This document shows, piece after piece, positions 1 through 7,337 of a stretch of 23,704 nt of DNA. The notes under the pieces are model-generated. The model was not told the DNA's origin, searched no databases, and saw only the letters and a program-made list of their open reading frames with translations. This DNA is from an uncultured Chromatiaceae bacterium (GTDB lineage Bacteria; Pseudomonadota; Gammaproteobacteria; Enterobacterales; Alteromonadaceae), in the NCBI GenBank assembly GCA_946482325.1, contig CAMLRA010000049.1:1-23704 (forward strand). Reading direction: 5' to 3'. Every line of letters begins with the position of its first letter. Positions within the stretch are counted from its first letter, which is position 1. The position numbers were made by a program, and so were the translations under genes.

Positions 1-63
1 TAATCCCTAATCCCTAATCCCTAATCCCTAATCCCTAATCCCTAATCCCTAATCCCTAATCCG
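1..63. repeat. TAATCCC heptamer tandem array (left end cut by window)
   Basis: Eight perfect head-to-tail copies of TAATCCC fill 1-56, followed by a one-mismatch copy (57-63) and decaying copies to about 77. The array begins at the window edge, so its true length is unknown. The minus strand reads GGGATTA repeatedly, that is, G-triplets separated by four bases, which is a pattern able to form G-quadruplexes. It is intergenic, 3' of dinB. No spacers separate the units, so this is a microsatellite-type array and not CRISPR. Confidence 0.95.
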
Positions 64-93
64 TAATTCCTAACTTTAGTCCCGAGATGCCTC

Positions 94-109
94 GCGCTAG
101 CGCTAGCGC
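94..109. repeat. 16-bp perfect palindrome (GCGCTAGCGCTAGCGC)
   Basis: The 16 bases are identical to their own reverse complement and contain two overlapping GCTAGC cores. The site lies between the heptamer array and the possible gene remnant and overlaps that frame's stop codon. It could be a short hairpin or a protein-binding site. It is not followed by a T-run, so there is no support for a terminator. Confidence 0.6.
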
Positions 110-222
110 CGCAACAACAGTGCCGAATCAGTCTGGCGATAAAAAGTGGTTGGTGTGCCATCAGCGCTGACATGCCTCAAGGTGTTAAAATATTCTTTGA
201 CTAAGGTATCAAAAGTATCGCC
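103..222 (-). pseudogene. Possible remnant of a coding sequence (39 open codons, no start)
   Basis: On the minus strand, 39 sense codons precede a TAG at 103-105. The translation looks protein-like (it includes DTFDTLVKEYFNTLRHV and TPTTFYRQTD). No credible start codon or ribosome site exists, and an in-frame TGA lies immediately upstream at 223-225. A neighbouring frame just upstream reads DINPLGEAI, so a single frameshift could join the two. It looks like the tail of a decayed gene, but I do not recognise a family, and a chance open frame cannot be excluded at this length. Confidence 0.3.
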
Positions 223-266
223 TCACCCAAAGGGTTAATATCAAGGATGTGAGTCCATGACGGCTA

Positions 267-1319
267 TTACCAGTCAAGATTCAATTGTGCTTGCTCTGAC
301 TGGCTTTTTAACCCAACATGGATCCCGACCAGGCGCACAGCCTTGCCATGCCCTCGTTGCCACGCCTGTATCAGTAACTGTTGTAGCAACTGAAAACACA
401 GTTCAGGATGTTGCCGCTCTATAGTGGTTTGATGAAAATCCTGAAATTTCAGCTTAATTCCCACTTTATGGATATGTTCCTGCGCACCACATCGCTCAAT
501 GCGGCGTAATAATTTTTGATACATGTCAGCGAGTGGTTGCAGGCTTTGTTCAGGCTGATTTAAATCCTGACTGAATGTTTGTTCAACCGCCACCGACTTT
601 CGTTCCCGCTCAGTATGGACCACACGGTGGTCAAGCCCCTGACTTCGCTCTAACAACACTTCGGCAAAACTACCAAACTCTCTGACTAACATGGTCAAGT
701 CGGCGTTTTTTACGTCGTTGCAGCGATGCAGACCAAACTTAGCCAGCTTTTCGGCGGTTTTCTGGCCAACGCCAGGAATTTTCCGCAATGGCAGACTGGT
801 CACGAAAGCACTGACCTGCTCGGGTGGGATCACAAACAAACCATCAGGTTTATTCTCGTCACTGGCAATTTTTGCCAGGAATTTATTTGGTGCAACACCC
901 GCGGAAGCCGTGAGACCGGTTTCCTGATAGATGGTCTGGCGGATATGCTCGGCAACTCGGGTGGCACTGCCTTGAAACATATCGCAATCGGACACGTCAA
1001 GATAAGCTTCATCCAACGAAAGCGGTTCTACTTTGTCAGTGTAGCGATGGAAAATAGCCTGAATACTGGTACTGACAGCTTTATATTTTTCCATATTGCC
1101 AGGGACCAAAATCAGTTGTGGGCAGAGCTTAAACGCTTGCCCTGTCGGCATGGCTGAACGCACGCCAAAAGCTCGGGCGGGGTAGTTACAAGTACTAATC
1201 ACGCCCCGTTCCGTCCGGCTCCCTCCTATCGCGAGAGGGACATGGCGCCAGGCGGGGTTGTCCCGCATTTCGACTGCTGCAAAGAAACAATCCATGTCGA
1301 TATGAATAATTTTGCGCAT
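267..1319 (-). CDS. dinB: DNA polymerase IV (Y-family translesion polymerase)
   Basis: A 350-residue protein that aligns end to end with E. coli DinB (351 aa). It carries out error-prone, exonuclease-free synthesis past damaged bases. Visible catalytic residues are Asp8 in HIDMDCFF, with the steric-gate Phe13 that excludes ribonucleotides, and the SLDEAYLD acidic pair near residues 103-104. A helix-hairpin-helix follows (KIPGVGQKTAEKL, near 180), then the little-finger domain. The extreme C-terminus, QLNLDW, matches the QLxLxx beta-clamp-binding motif of Pol IV. The ATG at 1317-1319 starts exactly like the E. coli protein, although no good Shine-Dalgarno precedes it. The gene is monocistronic here, and a LexA box sits 13 bp upstream of the start codon, so SOS induction is expected. 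Confidence 0.97.
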   Translation of the reverse strand: MRKIIHIDMDCFFAAVEMRDNPAWRHVPLAIGGSRTERGVISTCNYPARAFGVRSAMPTGQAFKLCPQLILVPGNMEKYKAVSTSIQAIFHRYTDKVEPLSLDEAYLDVSDCDMFQGSATRVAEHIRQTIYQETGLTASAGVAPNKFLAKIASDENKPDGLFVIPPEQVSAFVTSLPLRKIPGVGQKTAEKLAKFGLHRCNDVKNADLTMLVREFGSFAEVLLERSQGLDHRVVHTERERKSVAVEQTFSQDLNQPEQSLQPLADMYQKLLRRIERCGAQEHIHKVGIKLKFQDFHQTTIERQHPELCFQLLQQLLIQAWQRGHGKAVRLVGIHVGLKSQSEQAQLNLDW

Positions 1320-1331
1320 GGTTAAATGATG

Positions 1332-1347
1332 CTGTATATGTATACAG
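1332..1347. promoter_or_regulatory. LexA (SOS) box of dinB
   Basis: CTGTATATGTATACAG matches the gammaproteobacterial LexA consensus CTGT-N8-ACAG with both half-sites perfect and an alternating AT core. It lies just downstream of the predicted dinB -10 box and covers the expected transcription start, so bound LexA would block initiation. It could in principle also influence glyA, but that start codon is 227 bp away. Confidence 0.93.
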
Positions 1348-1349
1348 TT

Positions 1350-1377
1350 ATCATAACCAGAAAAAACGAACTGTAAA
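1350..1377 (-). promoter_or_regulatory. Predicted sigma-70 promoter of dinB
   Basis: On the minus strand TTTACA (1377-1372) and TATGAT (1355-1350) are separated by 16 bp, each with five of six consensus bases. The inferred start of transcription falls inside the LexA box, giving a leader of about 25 nt. Confidence 0.7.
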
Positions 1378-1468
1378 GTGCCGACAACGAGATATTGTGT
1401 AAAGGCAGCGATAGCGCGTATTTGCCACGCAATGAACTGCTCTGATGTGCCAAAGAACTAGCGCATAC

Positions 1469-1484
1469 AGATGTTCAGACGTCT
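1469..1484. promoter_or_regulatory. MetJ-box-like site upstream of glyA
   Basis: AGACGTCT at 1477-1484 is a perfect match to the E. coli met-box, the 8-bp unit bound in tandem by the S-adenosylmethionine-dependent repressor MetJ. The adjoining octamer AGATGTTC (1469-1476) matches five of eight. It lies 91 bp before the glyA ATG and about 33 bp upstream of a possible -10 TATCAT (1517-1522, no good -35). MetJ control of glyA is inference. Confidence 0.45.
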
Positions 1485-1574
1485 AATTTTGCAGTGCAGA
1501 CAAACCACAACCGGTGTATCATATCGCGCAGTTTTTGTATCTTAATTTGCGACTGTGCCAAAGCAGGAGAAACC

Positions 1575-2828
1575 ATGTTAAAGCGTGAAATGTCGATTGC
1601 CGATTTTGATCCACAATTATGGCAAGCTATTGTTGATGAAACTCAGCGTCAGGAAGATCACATTGAGCTGATCGCTTCTGAGAACTACTGCAGTCCACGA
1701 GTTCTGCAGGCCCAAGGTTCGCAGCTGACTAACAAATATGCCGAAGGTTACCCGCATAAACGCTACTACGGTGGTTGTGAGTTTGTTGATATTGCTGAAG
1801 ATTTAGCCATCGCCCGTGCCAAAGAACTGTTCGGTGCTGATTATGCGAACGTCCAGCCACATTCTGGTTCTCAGGCAAACTCTGCGGTGTTTCTGGCGCT
1901 GTTAAATGCCGGCGACACAATCCTGGGTATGAGTCTGGCACACGGTGGTCACTTGACTCACGGCGCAACAGTCAGTTCATCAGGTAAGCTGTACAAAGCT
2001 GTACAGTACGGCCTGCACCCGGAAACTGGTGTGATTGACTATGACCAGGCTGAAGCTTTAGCGCTGGAACATAAACCAAAACTGATCATTGCTGGTTTCT
2101 CGGCTTATTCAGGTATTGTTGATTGGCAACGTTTCCGTGATATCGCTGATAAAGTTGGCGCTTACCTGATGGTCGACATGGCTCACGTCGCTGGATTAGT
2201 GGCTGCGGGTCTGTATCCAAACCCAGTGCCAATCGCTGACGTCGTCACCACGACCACACACAAAACGCTGGCCGGCCCGCGCGGTGGTCTGATCCTGGCG
2301 CGTAAAAACGAAGAAATTGAAAAGAAACTGAATTCTGCAGTGTTCCCGGGCGGTCAGGGTGGTCCTCTGATGCACGTGATCGCAGCCAAAGCTGTGGCAT
2401 TCTTAGAAGCATTACAACCAGAGTTTAAAACTTACCAGCAACAAGTACTGAAAAACGCGGTCGCTATGTGTGATGCAATGAAAGCCCGTGGCTACAAAAT
2501 CGTCTCTGGCGGCACACAAAACCATTTGTTCCTGATGGACCTGATTGATAAAGACATCACAGGTAAAGAAGCCGACGCATGGTTAGGTCAGGCTCACATC
2601 ACCGTAAACAAAAACTCTGTGCCAAATGACCCGCGTTCACCATTTGTGACCTCTGGTCTGCGTATCGGTACGCCTGCTATCACGCGTCGCGGTTTTAAAG
2701 AAGCCGAAGCGCAAACGGTAGCAAATCTGATTTGCGACGTACTGGACAGCCGTGGTGATGCCGCGGTGATCGAAAAAGTGCGGACGCAGGTTTCTAACTT
2801 GTGTGCGCGTTTCCCGGTTTACGCATAA
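1575..2828 (+). CDS. glyA: Serine hydroxymethyltransferase
   Basis: A PLP enzyme that interconverts serine + tetrahydrofolate with glycine + 5,10-methylene-THF. It is the main source of one-carbon units for purines, thymidylate and methionine. The product is 417 residues, the same length as E. coli GlyA, and is closely similar throughout. The Schiff-base lysine is Lys230 in [14 protein letters not shown]. Other signatures are IELIASENY near the N-terminus, [15 protein letters not shown] and the C-terminal [17 protein letters not shown]. The ATG at 1575 is chosen because AGGAGA ends 4 nt before it and the protein then starts MLKREM as in E. coli; the open frame extends 27 codons further upstream without support. 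A terminator hairpin follows, so the gene is probably transcribed alone. Confidence 0.97.
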   Translation: MLKREMSIADFDPQLWQAIVDETQRQEDHIELIASENYCSPRVLQAQGSQLTNKYAEGYPHKRYYGGCEFVDIAEDLAIARAKELFGADYANVQPHSGSQANSAVFLALLNAGDTILGMSLAHGGHLTHGATVSSSGKLYKAVQYGLHPETGVIDYDQAEALALEHKPKLIIAGFSAYSGIVDWQRFRDIADKVGAYLMVDMAHVAGLVAAGLYPNPVPIADVVTTTTHKTLAGPRGGLILARKNEEIEKKLNSAVFPGGQGGPLMHVIAAKAVAFLEALQPEFKTYQQQVLKNAVAMCDAMKARGYKIVSGGTQNHLFLMDLIDKDITGKEADAWLGQAHITVNKNSVPNDPRSPFVTSGLRIGTPAITRRGFKEAEAQTVANLICDVLDSRGDAAVIEKVRTQVSNLCARFPVYA

Positions 2829-2844
2829 GTTTAGGCGCCGCAGC

Positions 2845-2874
2845 CTGACAGCCGTCGGGCTGAAGTGATATGAT
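2845..2874 (+). promoter_or_regulatory. Predicted sigma-70 promoter of nrdR-rib operon
   Basis: CTGACA (2845-2850) and TATGAT (2869-2874) are spaced 18 bp apart, each with five of six consensus bases. The -10 overlaps the first two bases of the glyA terminator stem, so promoter and terminator are physically interleaved. Transcription would start about 30 nt before the nrdR GTG. Confidence 0.55.
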
Positions 2875-2901
2875 GGCCGCCTTTCGCGGCCATTGTTTTT
2901 T
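2873..2901 (+). terminator. Rho-independent terminator of glyA
   Basis: A perfect 8-bp stem, ATGGCCGC (2873-2880) with GCGGCCAT (2886-2893), has a CTTTC loop and is followed by TGTTTTTT. It stands 44 bp after the glyA stop and just before the nrdR ribosome-binding site. Confidence 0.75.
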
Positions 2902-2914
2902 CAGGAGAAGGCCT

Positions 2915-3373
2915 GTGTTTTGTCCTTTTTGCCGGGCGGACGATACCAAAGTCATCGACTCCCGTCTGGTTGCTGATGGTTATCAGGTCAGACGGCGGCG
3001 GGAATGTACTGCCTGCCATGAACGTTTTACTACCTTTGAAGCCGCCGAACTGGTGATGCCCCGGATCATCAAACGTGATGGCTCACGTGAACCGTACAAT
3101 GAAGACAAGCTGCGCAGTGGTCTGCAGCGTTCTCTGGAAAAACGACCGGTACCGACTGAAGATATTGAATCGCTGATCAGCAAGGTCGAATCCCAGCTGC
3201 GGGCAACCGGCGAGCGTGAAGTGCAAAGTGAAATGATTGGTCACTTAATCATGGAACAATTGCTGCTTTTGGATAAAGTCGCCTATGTCCGTTTTGCTTC
3301 TGTCTATCGTTCCTTTAAAGATATTCGTGAATTTGGTGAAGAAATCGCCCGGCTCGGGGACGATCCGGCATGA
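2915..3373 (+). CDS. nrdR: Transcriptional repressor NrdR
   Basis: A 152-residue Zn-ribbon/ATP-cone repressor of ribonucleotide reductase genes that senses ATP/dATP. Four zinc cysteines are visible: Cys3 and Cys6 in FCPFC, and Cys31 and Cys34 in CTACHERF. Between them is the basic VRRRRE DNA-contact stretch. The ATP-cone follows, beginning around [20 protein letters not shown]. Length is close to E. coli NrdR (149 aa). The start is the GTG at 2915, six bases after AGGAGA, because VFCPFC corresponds to the normal MHCPFC N-terminus; an upstream in-frame ATG at 2870 lies inside the glyA terminator. The gene ends in ATGA, overlapping ribD by 4 nt, so translation is probably coupled. Confidence 0.95.
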   Translation: MFCPFCRADDTKVIDSRLVADGYQVRRRRECTACHERFTTFEAAELVMPRIIKRDGSREPYNEDKLRSGLQRSLEKRPVPTEDIESLISKVESQLRATGEREVQSEMIGHLIMEQLLLLDKVAYVRFASVYRSFKDIREFGEEIARLGDDPA

Positions 3374-4515
3374 CCACATTTTCAGAGTCCGATCATCAAT
3401 TTATGCAGCGAGCTCTTGAGCTTGCGAGTTTGGGGCGTTTTACCACGCCACCAAATCCGAATGTAGGCTGTATCATTGTCAAAGACGGTCAGATCATTGG
3501 GGAAGGTTATCATCGCCAGGCTGGCGGCCCGCATGCCGAGGTTTTTGCCTTACGTCAGGCCGCTGATGCGGCAAAAGGTGCTACTGCTTATGTCACGCTG
3601 GAACCTTGCAGTCATTTTGGCCGCACACCACCATGTGCCGATGCGTTAATTGCCGCCGGGTTAAAACGGGTCGTGGTGGCGATGCTGGACCCAAATCCAA
3701 AAGTTGCAGGCGCTGGTGTCGAACGCCTCAGAGCTGCTGACATTCAGGTCGACGTTGGTTTGTTGGACACGCAGGCGGAAGCGCTGAATCCGGGTTTTTT
3801 ACACAAAATGCGCACCAAGCGGCCTTATGTGCAACTGAAACTCGCCTGCAGCACGGATGGCAAAGTTGCGCTGGCCAATGGTGAAAGCCAATGGCTGACC
3901 GGTGCCCCGGCCCGTGAAGATGTGCAACTTTGGCGAGCGCAAAGTTGCGCCATTCTGTCGACCGCCGAAACAGTCAAAATGGACAGAGCCCTGTTGAACG
4001 TGCGCTCGGCAGCCGTCACGCCGCTGGACGATGGCCAATTACGTCAGCCACTGCGGGTGATTCTGGACCGGCGCTGTCGGCTGACTGGTTTTGAACCGCT
4101 GTTTCAGCTAGGTGGCGATATTCTGCTTTGTCACGCCGGGCCTGCTGACGAATGGCCTGAACTCGCGCCGACAGTTGTCGCTAATGTCAGCCGCTTGCGG
4201 CTCGGGCTTGATGCCGTCGGCCAGTTTGACCTCAATGCCCTTTTATCTGTCTTAGCCGATTACCCGATTAATACTTTGTGGGTCGAAGCCGGCAGTACAC
4301 TTGCGACATCTTTCTGGCAGCAACAGCTGATCAACGAATTGGTGCTGTATCAGGCGCCGTTGTTGTTGGGGGCGGATGCCAAGCCGATGTTGCAGGCCGG
4401 TGGCCTCAGTCAGTTGTCAAAAGCACCACGTTGGCAGTGGCAGGATATCCGACAGATTGGCGACGACCTGCGACTGACGGCATTATTTAACAGCAACAAG
4501 CTACCAAAGCGCTGA
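3370..4515 (+). CDS. ribD: Bifunctional riboflavin-pathway deaminase/reductase RibD
   Basis: A 381-residue protein catalysing deamination of 2,5-diamino-6-ribosylamino-pyrimidinone 5'-phosphate and then NADPH reduction of its ribosyl side chain. The N-terminal cytidine-deaminase-like domain (about 1-145) has intact zinc site residues: His55 and catalytic Glu57 in GPHAE, and Cys80 and Cys89 in [12 protein letters not shown]. The RibD C-terminal reductase domain (about 148-375) includes [16 protein letters not shown] and LWVEAG. One oddity is that the usual TVxxDDPxLTxR segment reads [12 protein letters not shown] (201-212), replacing the second Asp and the Pro. The ATG overlaps the nrdR stop (ATGA), and ribE follows after 9 nt. 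Slightly longer than E. coli RibD (367 aa). Confidence 0.95.
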   Translation: MTTFSESDHQFMQRALELASLGRFTTPPNPNVGCIIVKDGQIIGEGYHRQAGGPHAEVFALRQAADAAKGATAYVTLEPCSHFGRTPPCADALIAAGLKRVVVAMLDPNPKVAGAGVERLRAADIQVDVGLLDTQAEALNPGFLHKMRTKRPYVQLKLACSTDGKVALANGESQWLTGAPAREDVQLWRAQSCAILSTAETVKMDRALLNVRSAAVTPLDDGQLRQPLRVILDRRCRLTGFEPLFQLGGDILLCHAGPADEWPELAPTVVANVSRLRLGLDAVGQFDLNALLSVLADYPINTLWVEAGSTLATSFWQQQLINELVLYQAPLLLGADAKPMLQAGGLSQLSKAPRWQWQDIRQIGDDLRLTALFNSNKLPKR

Positions 4516-4524
4516 GGAAGCATT

Positions 4525-5178
4525 ATGTTTACCGGCATTATTGAAGCAACCGGCCAGATCAGTGCTATCCAGCGCAGCGGCCAGGATGCCAGGCTCACTA
4601 TCCACAGTGACACACTGGATTTTTCCGACGTTAAATTAGGCGACAGCATTGCAAGCAACGGTGTTTGCCTGACCGTGACAGCACTCAGTGCCAACAGTTT
4701 CAGTGCTGATGTGTCGGGCGAAACTTTAAGCCGCACGCTGTTTGGCAGTTATCAGACTGGTCAGCGCATTAATCTGGAAAAAGCCTTGTTACCCACCACG
4801 CGGTTAGGTGGCCATTTGGTCAGCGGTCATGTCGATGGCATTGCGCTGGTCAGCCAGGTCGAGAAAACCGGCCAGAGCTGGCAAATCTACCTGCAGTCTC
4901 CGGCAGAGCTCAGTCGTTATATCGCAGAAAAAGGCTCGGTGACCATTGATGGGGTCAGCCTCACGGTCAACGAATTAACCAGCGATGGTTTCCGGCTGAC
5001 CATTGTGCCGCATACCACCCGTGAAACTACAATCCAGGCACTCAAAGCCGGCAGCAAAGTTCATCTGGAAGTGGACTTATTGGCCCGATATCTCGAACGT
5101 TTATTGCAAGGCCGGCAGCAGGCTGCTCCCACGTCTGCGGTGACCATGAACTTATTACAACAAAGTGGTTTTCTCTGA
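4525..5178 (+). CDS. ribE: Riboflavin synthase alpha subunit
   Basis: A 217-residue enzyme that dismutates two 6,7-dimethyl-8-ribityllumazine molecules into riboflavin and the pyrimidinedione. Two tandem lumazine-binding repeats are visible. The first opens [10 protein letters not shown] and carries NGVCLTV. The second begins near SGHVDG and carries [11 protein letters not shown]. The N-terminal MFTGIIE is the family's conserved trimerisation/active-site segment. The E. coli enzyme (named RibC there) is 213 aa. GAGGAAG precedes the ATG, and ribBA begins 46 nt downstream. The small AGTATC...GATACT inverted repeat after the stop (5178-5200) has no T-run and does not look like a terminator. Confidence 0.95.
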   Translation: MFTGIIEATGQISAIQRSGQDARLTIHSDTLDFSDVKLGDSIASNGVCLTVTALSANSFSADVSGETLSRTLFGSYQTGQRINLEKALLPTTRLGGHLVSGHVDGIALVSQVEKTGQSWQIYLQSPAELSRYIAEKGSVTIDGVSLTVNELTSDGFRLTIVPHTTRETTIQALKAGSKVHLEVDLLARYLERLLQGRQQAAPTSAVTMNLLQQSGFL

Positions 5179-5224
5179 GTATCTCCTGACTGGTGATACT
5201 AAACCCTGTACCCGAGGATTTGAG

Positions 5225-6334
5225 ATGCAATTAAATACCCCAGCCGAAATTATCGACGATATCCGCAATGGCAAAATGGTCATCCTGATGGATGACGAGG
5301 ACCGTGAAAACGAAGGCGATTTGGTGATGGCGGCCGAATATGTCACGCCGGATGCTGTGAATTTCATGGCGACCCATGGTCGTGGTCTGATTTGTCTGAC
5401 ACTGACACGTCAGCGCTGTAAACAGCTGGATTTACAGTTGATGGTGGATAAAAACAAATCGCCGTTTTCTACTGCTTTTACCGTGTCGATTGAAGCGGCC
5501 GAAGGCGTTACCACTGGTATTTCCGCTGCCGATCGCGCCCGTACGGTAAAAGCCGCTGTGGCACGTGACGCCAAACCGGCGGACATCGTGCAGCCTGGTC
5601 ATATTTTCCCGTTGATGGCGCAGGATGGTGGTGTGTTAGTGCGTGCAGGTCACACTGAAGCCGGTTGTGATCTGGCCCGGTTAGCAGGCCTTGAACCTGC
5701 TGCGATGATTGTCGAAATCCTCAATGAAGACGGCACTATGTCGCGCCGGCCAGATTTAGAAAAATTTGCCGCCAAACATGGTATCAAAATTGGCACCATT
5801 GCTGATTTAATCGAGTATCGCAATTTAAACGAAACCACCATCGAACAGGTTGCGCGTTGTCATTTGCCAACCGCTGCCGGTGATTTTGAGCTGGTCACTT
5901 TCCGTGACACTATCGACAATCAGTTGCATTTTGCACTGGTTAAAGGCGAAATTAACGCAGAGCAACCCACCTTAGTACGGGTACATCTGCACGACACTTT
6001 CAGTGATTTGCTGCTGTCAAACCGCGGCGCCAACCGCAGTTTCTCGTTGCAATGTGCGATGGAACGGATTCAGCAAGAGGGCGGAGTGCTGGTGTTGTTA
6101 GGCAAACAAGAATCCACCGATGATTTAATCCGCACTGTGGAATATTTTGCTGCTGAAGACCGTGGTGAAAAACCAAGAACTGCCGCCTGGAAAGGCACCA
6201 GCCGCAATGTCGGGGTCGGCTCGCAGATTTTGGCCAGTCTCGGTGTGAAAAAGATGCGCTTACTCAGCCAGCCGAAGCGCTACCATGCGCTGTCGGGTTT
6301 TGGTTTGGAAGTGGTCGATTACGTTTCAGAATAA
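5225..6334 (+). CDS. ribBA: 3,4-dihydroxy-2-butanone-4-phosphate synthase with degenerate GTP cyclohydrolase II domain (RibBA/RibBX type)
   Basis: A 369-residue fusion. Residues 1 to about 200 are a complete DHBP synthase that makes the four-carbon unit of riboflavin from ribulose 5-phosphate. It has the acidic [12 protein letters not shown] loop (22-33), [10 protein letters not shown], and the [11 protein letters not shown] motif (140-150). Residues about 205-369 align with GTP cyclohydrolase II, but the zinc cysteines of active enzymes (C-x10-C-x-C) are absent: the segment [20 protein letters not shown] puts Asp257 and neighbouring non-Cys residues there, and the RQEGR loop reads [10 protein letters not shown] infer only the RibB half is catalytic, so GTP cyclohydrolase II must be encoded elsewhere. 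The ATG at 5225 follows a weak GAGG-like site; the frame's 5' extension overlaps ribE. Confidence 0.9.
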   Translation: MQLNTPAEIIDDIRNGKMVILMDDEDRENEGDLVMAAEYVTPDAVNFMATHGRGLICLTLTRQRCKQLDLQLMVDKNKSPFSTAFTVSIEAAEGVTTGISAADRARTVKAAVARDAKPADIVQPGHIFPLMAQDGGVLVRAGHTEAGCDLARLAGLEPAAMIVEILNEDGTMSRRPDLEKFAAKHGIKIGTIADLIEYRNLNETTIEQVARCHLPTAAGDFELVTFRDTIDNQLHFALVKGEINAEQPTLVRVHLHDTFSDLLLSNRGANRSFSLQCAMERIQQEGGVLVLLGKQESTDDLIRTVEYFAAEDRGEKPRTAAWKGTSRNVGVGSQILASLGVKKMRLLSQPKRYHALSGFGLEVVDYVSE

Positions 6335-6355
6335 GCTGAATAAAAGCAGGATGGC

Positions 6356-6391
6356 AAAGGCCGGACTTGTGCTATCATATGCGGCCTTTTT
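6356..6391 (+). terminator. Terminator-like hairpin with a -10 box in its loop (ribBA/ribH)
   Basis: AAAGGCCG (6356-6363) pairs with CGGCCTTT (6382-6389), and T continues to 6391, giving an intrinsic-terminator shape after ribBA. The 18-nt loop holds an extended -10, TGCTATCAT (6370-6378), with no good -35. This would place a ribH-nusB promoter start near 6385. Leakage through the hairpin plus a fresh promoter would make ribH partly independent of ribBA. Confidence 0.55.
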
Positions 6392-6421
6392 CACAAAGTA
6401 CTTTATAAAAGAGGATCTCCG

Positions 6422-6886
6422 ATGCAGGTGATTGAAGCTGGCTTGTCCGCCAAAGGAAAAAAGTTTGCCATCGTCGTGGCGCGTTTTAACAGCTTTATCG
6501 TCGAAAGTCTGCTCGACGGTGCCGTGGATACCTTAAAGCGTGTTGGTAATGTCGACGACGCCGATATCACGGTCGTGCGGATCCCGGGTGCTTTTGAATT
6601 ACCACTGGCGGTACAAAAAGTCGCTGCCAGCAAACAATATGATGCCATCATCGCACTGGGTGCAGTGATCCGTGGTGGCACTCCACACTTTGAATACGTT
6701 GCCGGTGAATGTACCAAAGGTATTGCGCAGGTCATGATGCAATATGGTTTACCGGTGTCTTTTGGCGTGCTGACGGTCGAAAGTATCGAGCAGGCTATCG
6801 AACGAGCTGGTACCAAAATGGGCAATAAAGGCGGAGAAGCTGCGTCTTCTGCGCTGGAAATGGTCAACGTTCTGGCTCAACTCTAG
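6422..6886 (+). CDS. ribH: 6,7-dimethyl-8-ribityllumazine synthase
   Basis: A 154-residue penultimate enzyme of riboflavin synthesis that condenses the RibD-pathway pyrimidine with DHBP to make lumazine. It normally assembles as a 60-mer or decamer shell. The family signature [15 protein letters not shown] is intact, with the catalytic histidine at His89; VVARFN near the N-terminus and [10 protein letters not shown] are the ribityl and phosphate contact segments. E. coli RibE is 156 aa. AAGAGG lies 7 nt before the ATG. nusB starts 9 nt after the stop, and its AGGA ribosome site overlaps the ribH TAG, the usual ribH-nusB coupling. Confidence 0.97.
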   Translation: MQVIEAGLSAKGKKFAIVVARFNSFIVESLLDGAVDTLKRVGNVDDADITVVRIPGAFELPLAVQKVAASKQYDAIIALGAVIRGGTPHFEYVAGECTKGIAQVMMQYGLPVSFGVLTVESIEQAIERAGTKMGNKGGEAASSALEMVNVLAQL

Positions 6887-6895
6887 GATTTTTGC

Positions 6896-7309
6896 ATGAA
6901 ACCGAATGTACGTCGTCAGTCCCGTTCACTGGCAGTCCAAGGGATTTATAGCTGGCAGGTCAGCAAAAATCCGATTGGTGATATCGAGCAACAACTGTTG
7001 CTGGAACAAAATACCAAACATCTGGATGTTGGATTTTTTCAGGATTTATTGCGCGGTGTCGTGGTCAATCTGAACGTACTGGACGATGCATTAAAGCCGT
7101 TTGTTGAACGTCCGTTTGAAGAAATTGATTTGGTTGAAAAAGCCATCCTGCGGGTGTCGGCTTATGAACTGAAGTTCCGTCCTGATGTGCCATACAAAGT
7201 GGTGATCAACGAAGCGATTGAACTCGCCAAAGCCTTCGCCGCCGATGACAGTCACAAATTTGTCAACGGCATCCTCGATAAAGCAGTCAGGCTACTGCGA
7301 CCAAACTGA
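6896..7309 (+). CDS. nusB: Transcription antitermination factor NusB
   Basis: A 137-residue all-helical RNA-binding protein that pairs with ribosomal protein S10 (NusE) on boxA RNA for rRNA antitermination. The N-terminal arginine-rich stretch RRQSRSLAVQGIYSWQ and the C-terminal VPYKVVINEAIELAKAF and KFVNGILDK are typical. E. coli NusB is 139 aa. AGGA at the ribH stop serves the ATG. A GAAA-tetraloop terminator hairpin follows the stop immediately, so nusB is probably the main end point of the rib transcript, with partial read-through to thiL. Confidence 0.96.
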   Translation: MKPNVRRQSRSLAVQGIYSWQVSKNPIGDIEQQLLLEQNTKHLDVGFFQDLLRGVVVNLNVLDDALKPFVERPFEEIDLVEKAILRVSAYELKFRPDVPYKVVINEAIELAKAFAADDSHKFVNGILDKAVRLLRPN

Positions 7310-7314
7310 TGGAG

Positions 7315-7337
7315 AGCCGGCGAAAGTCGGCTTTTTT
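7315..7337 (+). terminator. Intrinsic-terminator hairpin with GAAA tetraloop abutting the thiL start
   Basis: AGCCGGC (7315-7321) pairs with GTCGGCT (7326-7332), with one G-U pair, around a GAAA tetraloop, and is followed directly by a run of six T ending at 7337. The next base begins the thiL ATG. The only Shine-Dalgarno, GGAG (7311-7314), lies upstream of the stem, so the hairpin sits between ribosome site and start codon. Confidence 0.75.

Noticed and set aside
1..63. Heptamer array as a CRISPR array or eukaryotic-type telomere
   Set aside because: Units are contiguous with no unique spacers, and dense bacterial genes follow directly. It resembles a telomeric repeat only in base pattern.
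1494..1574. 27-codon N-terminal extension of glyA
   Set aside because: No ribosome site at its start, and the E. coli-like N-terminus begins at 1575 after AGGAGA.
5178..5224. FMN riboswitch before ribBA
   Set aside because: The gap is only 46 nt and lacks the conserved RFN-element segments. The AGTATC/GATACT inverted repeat is too small and has no U-tract.
6403..6867. 154-codon minus-strand open frame opposite ribH
   Set aside because: It is the antisense shadow of a clear ribH with full motifs and a ribosome site; composition is not protein-like.
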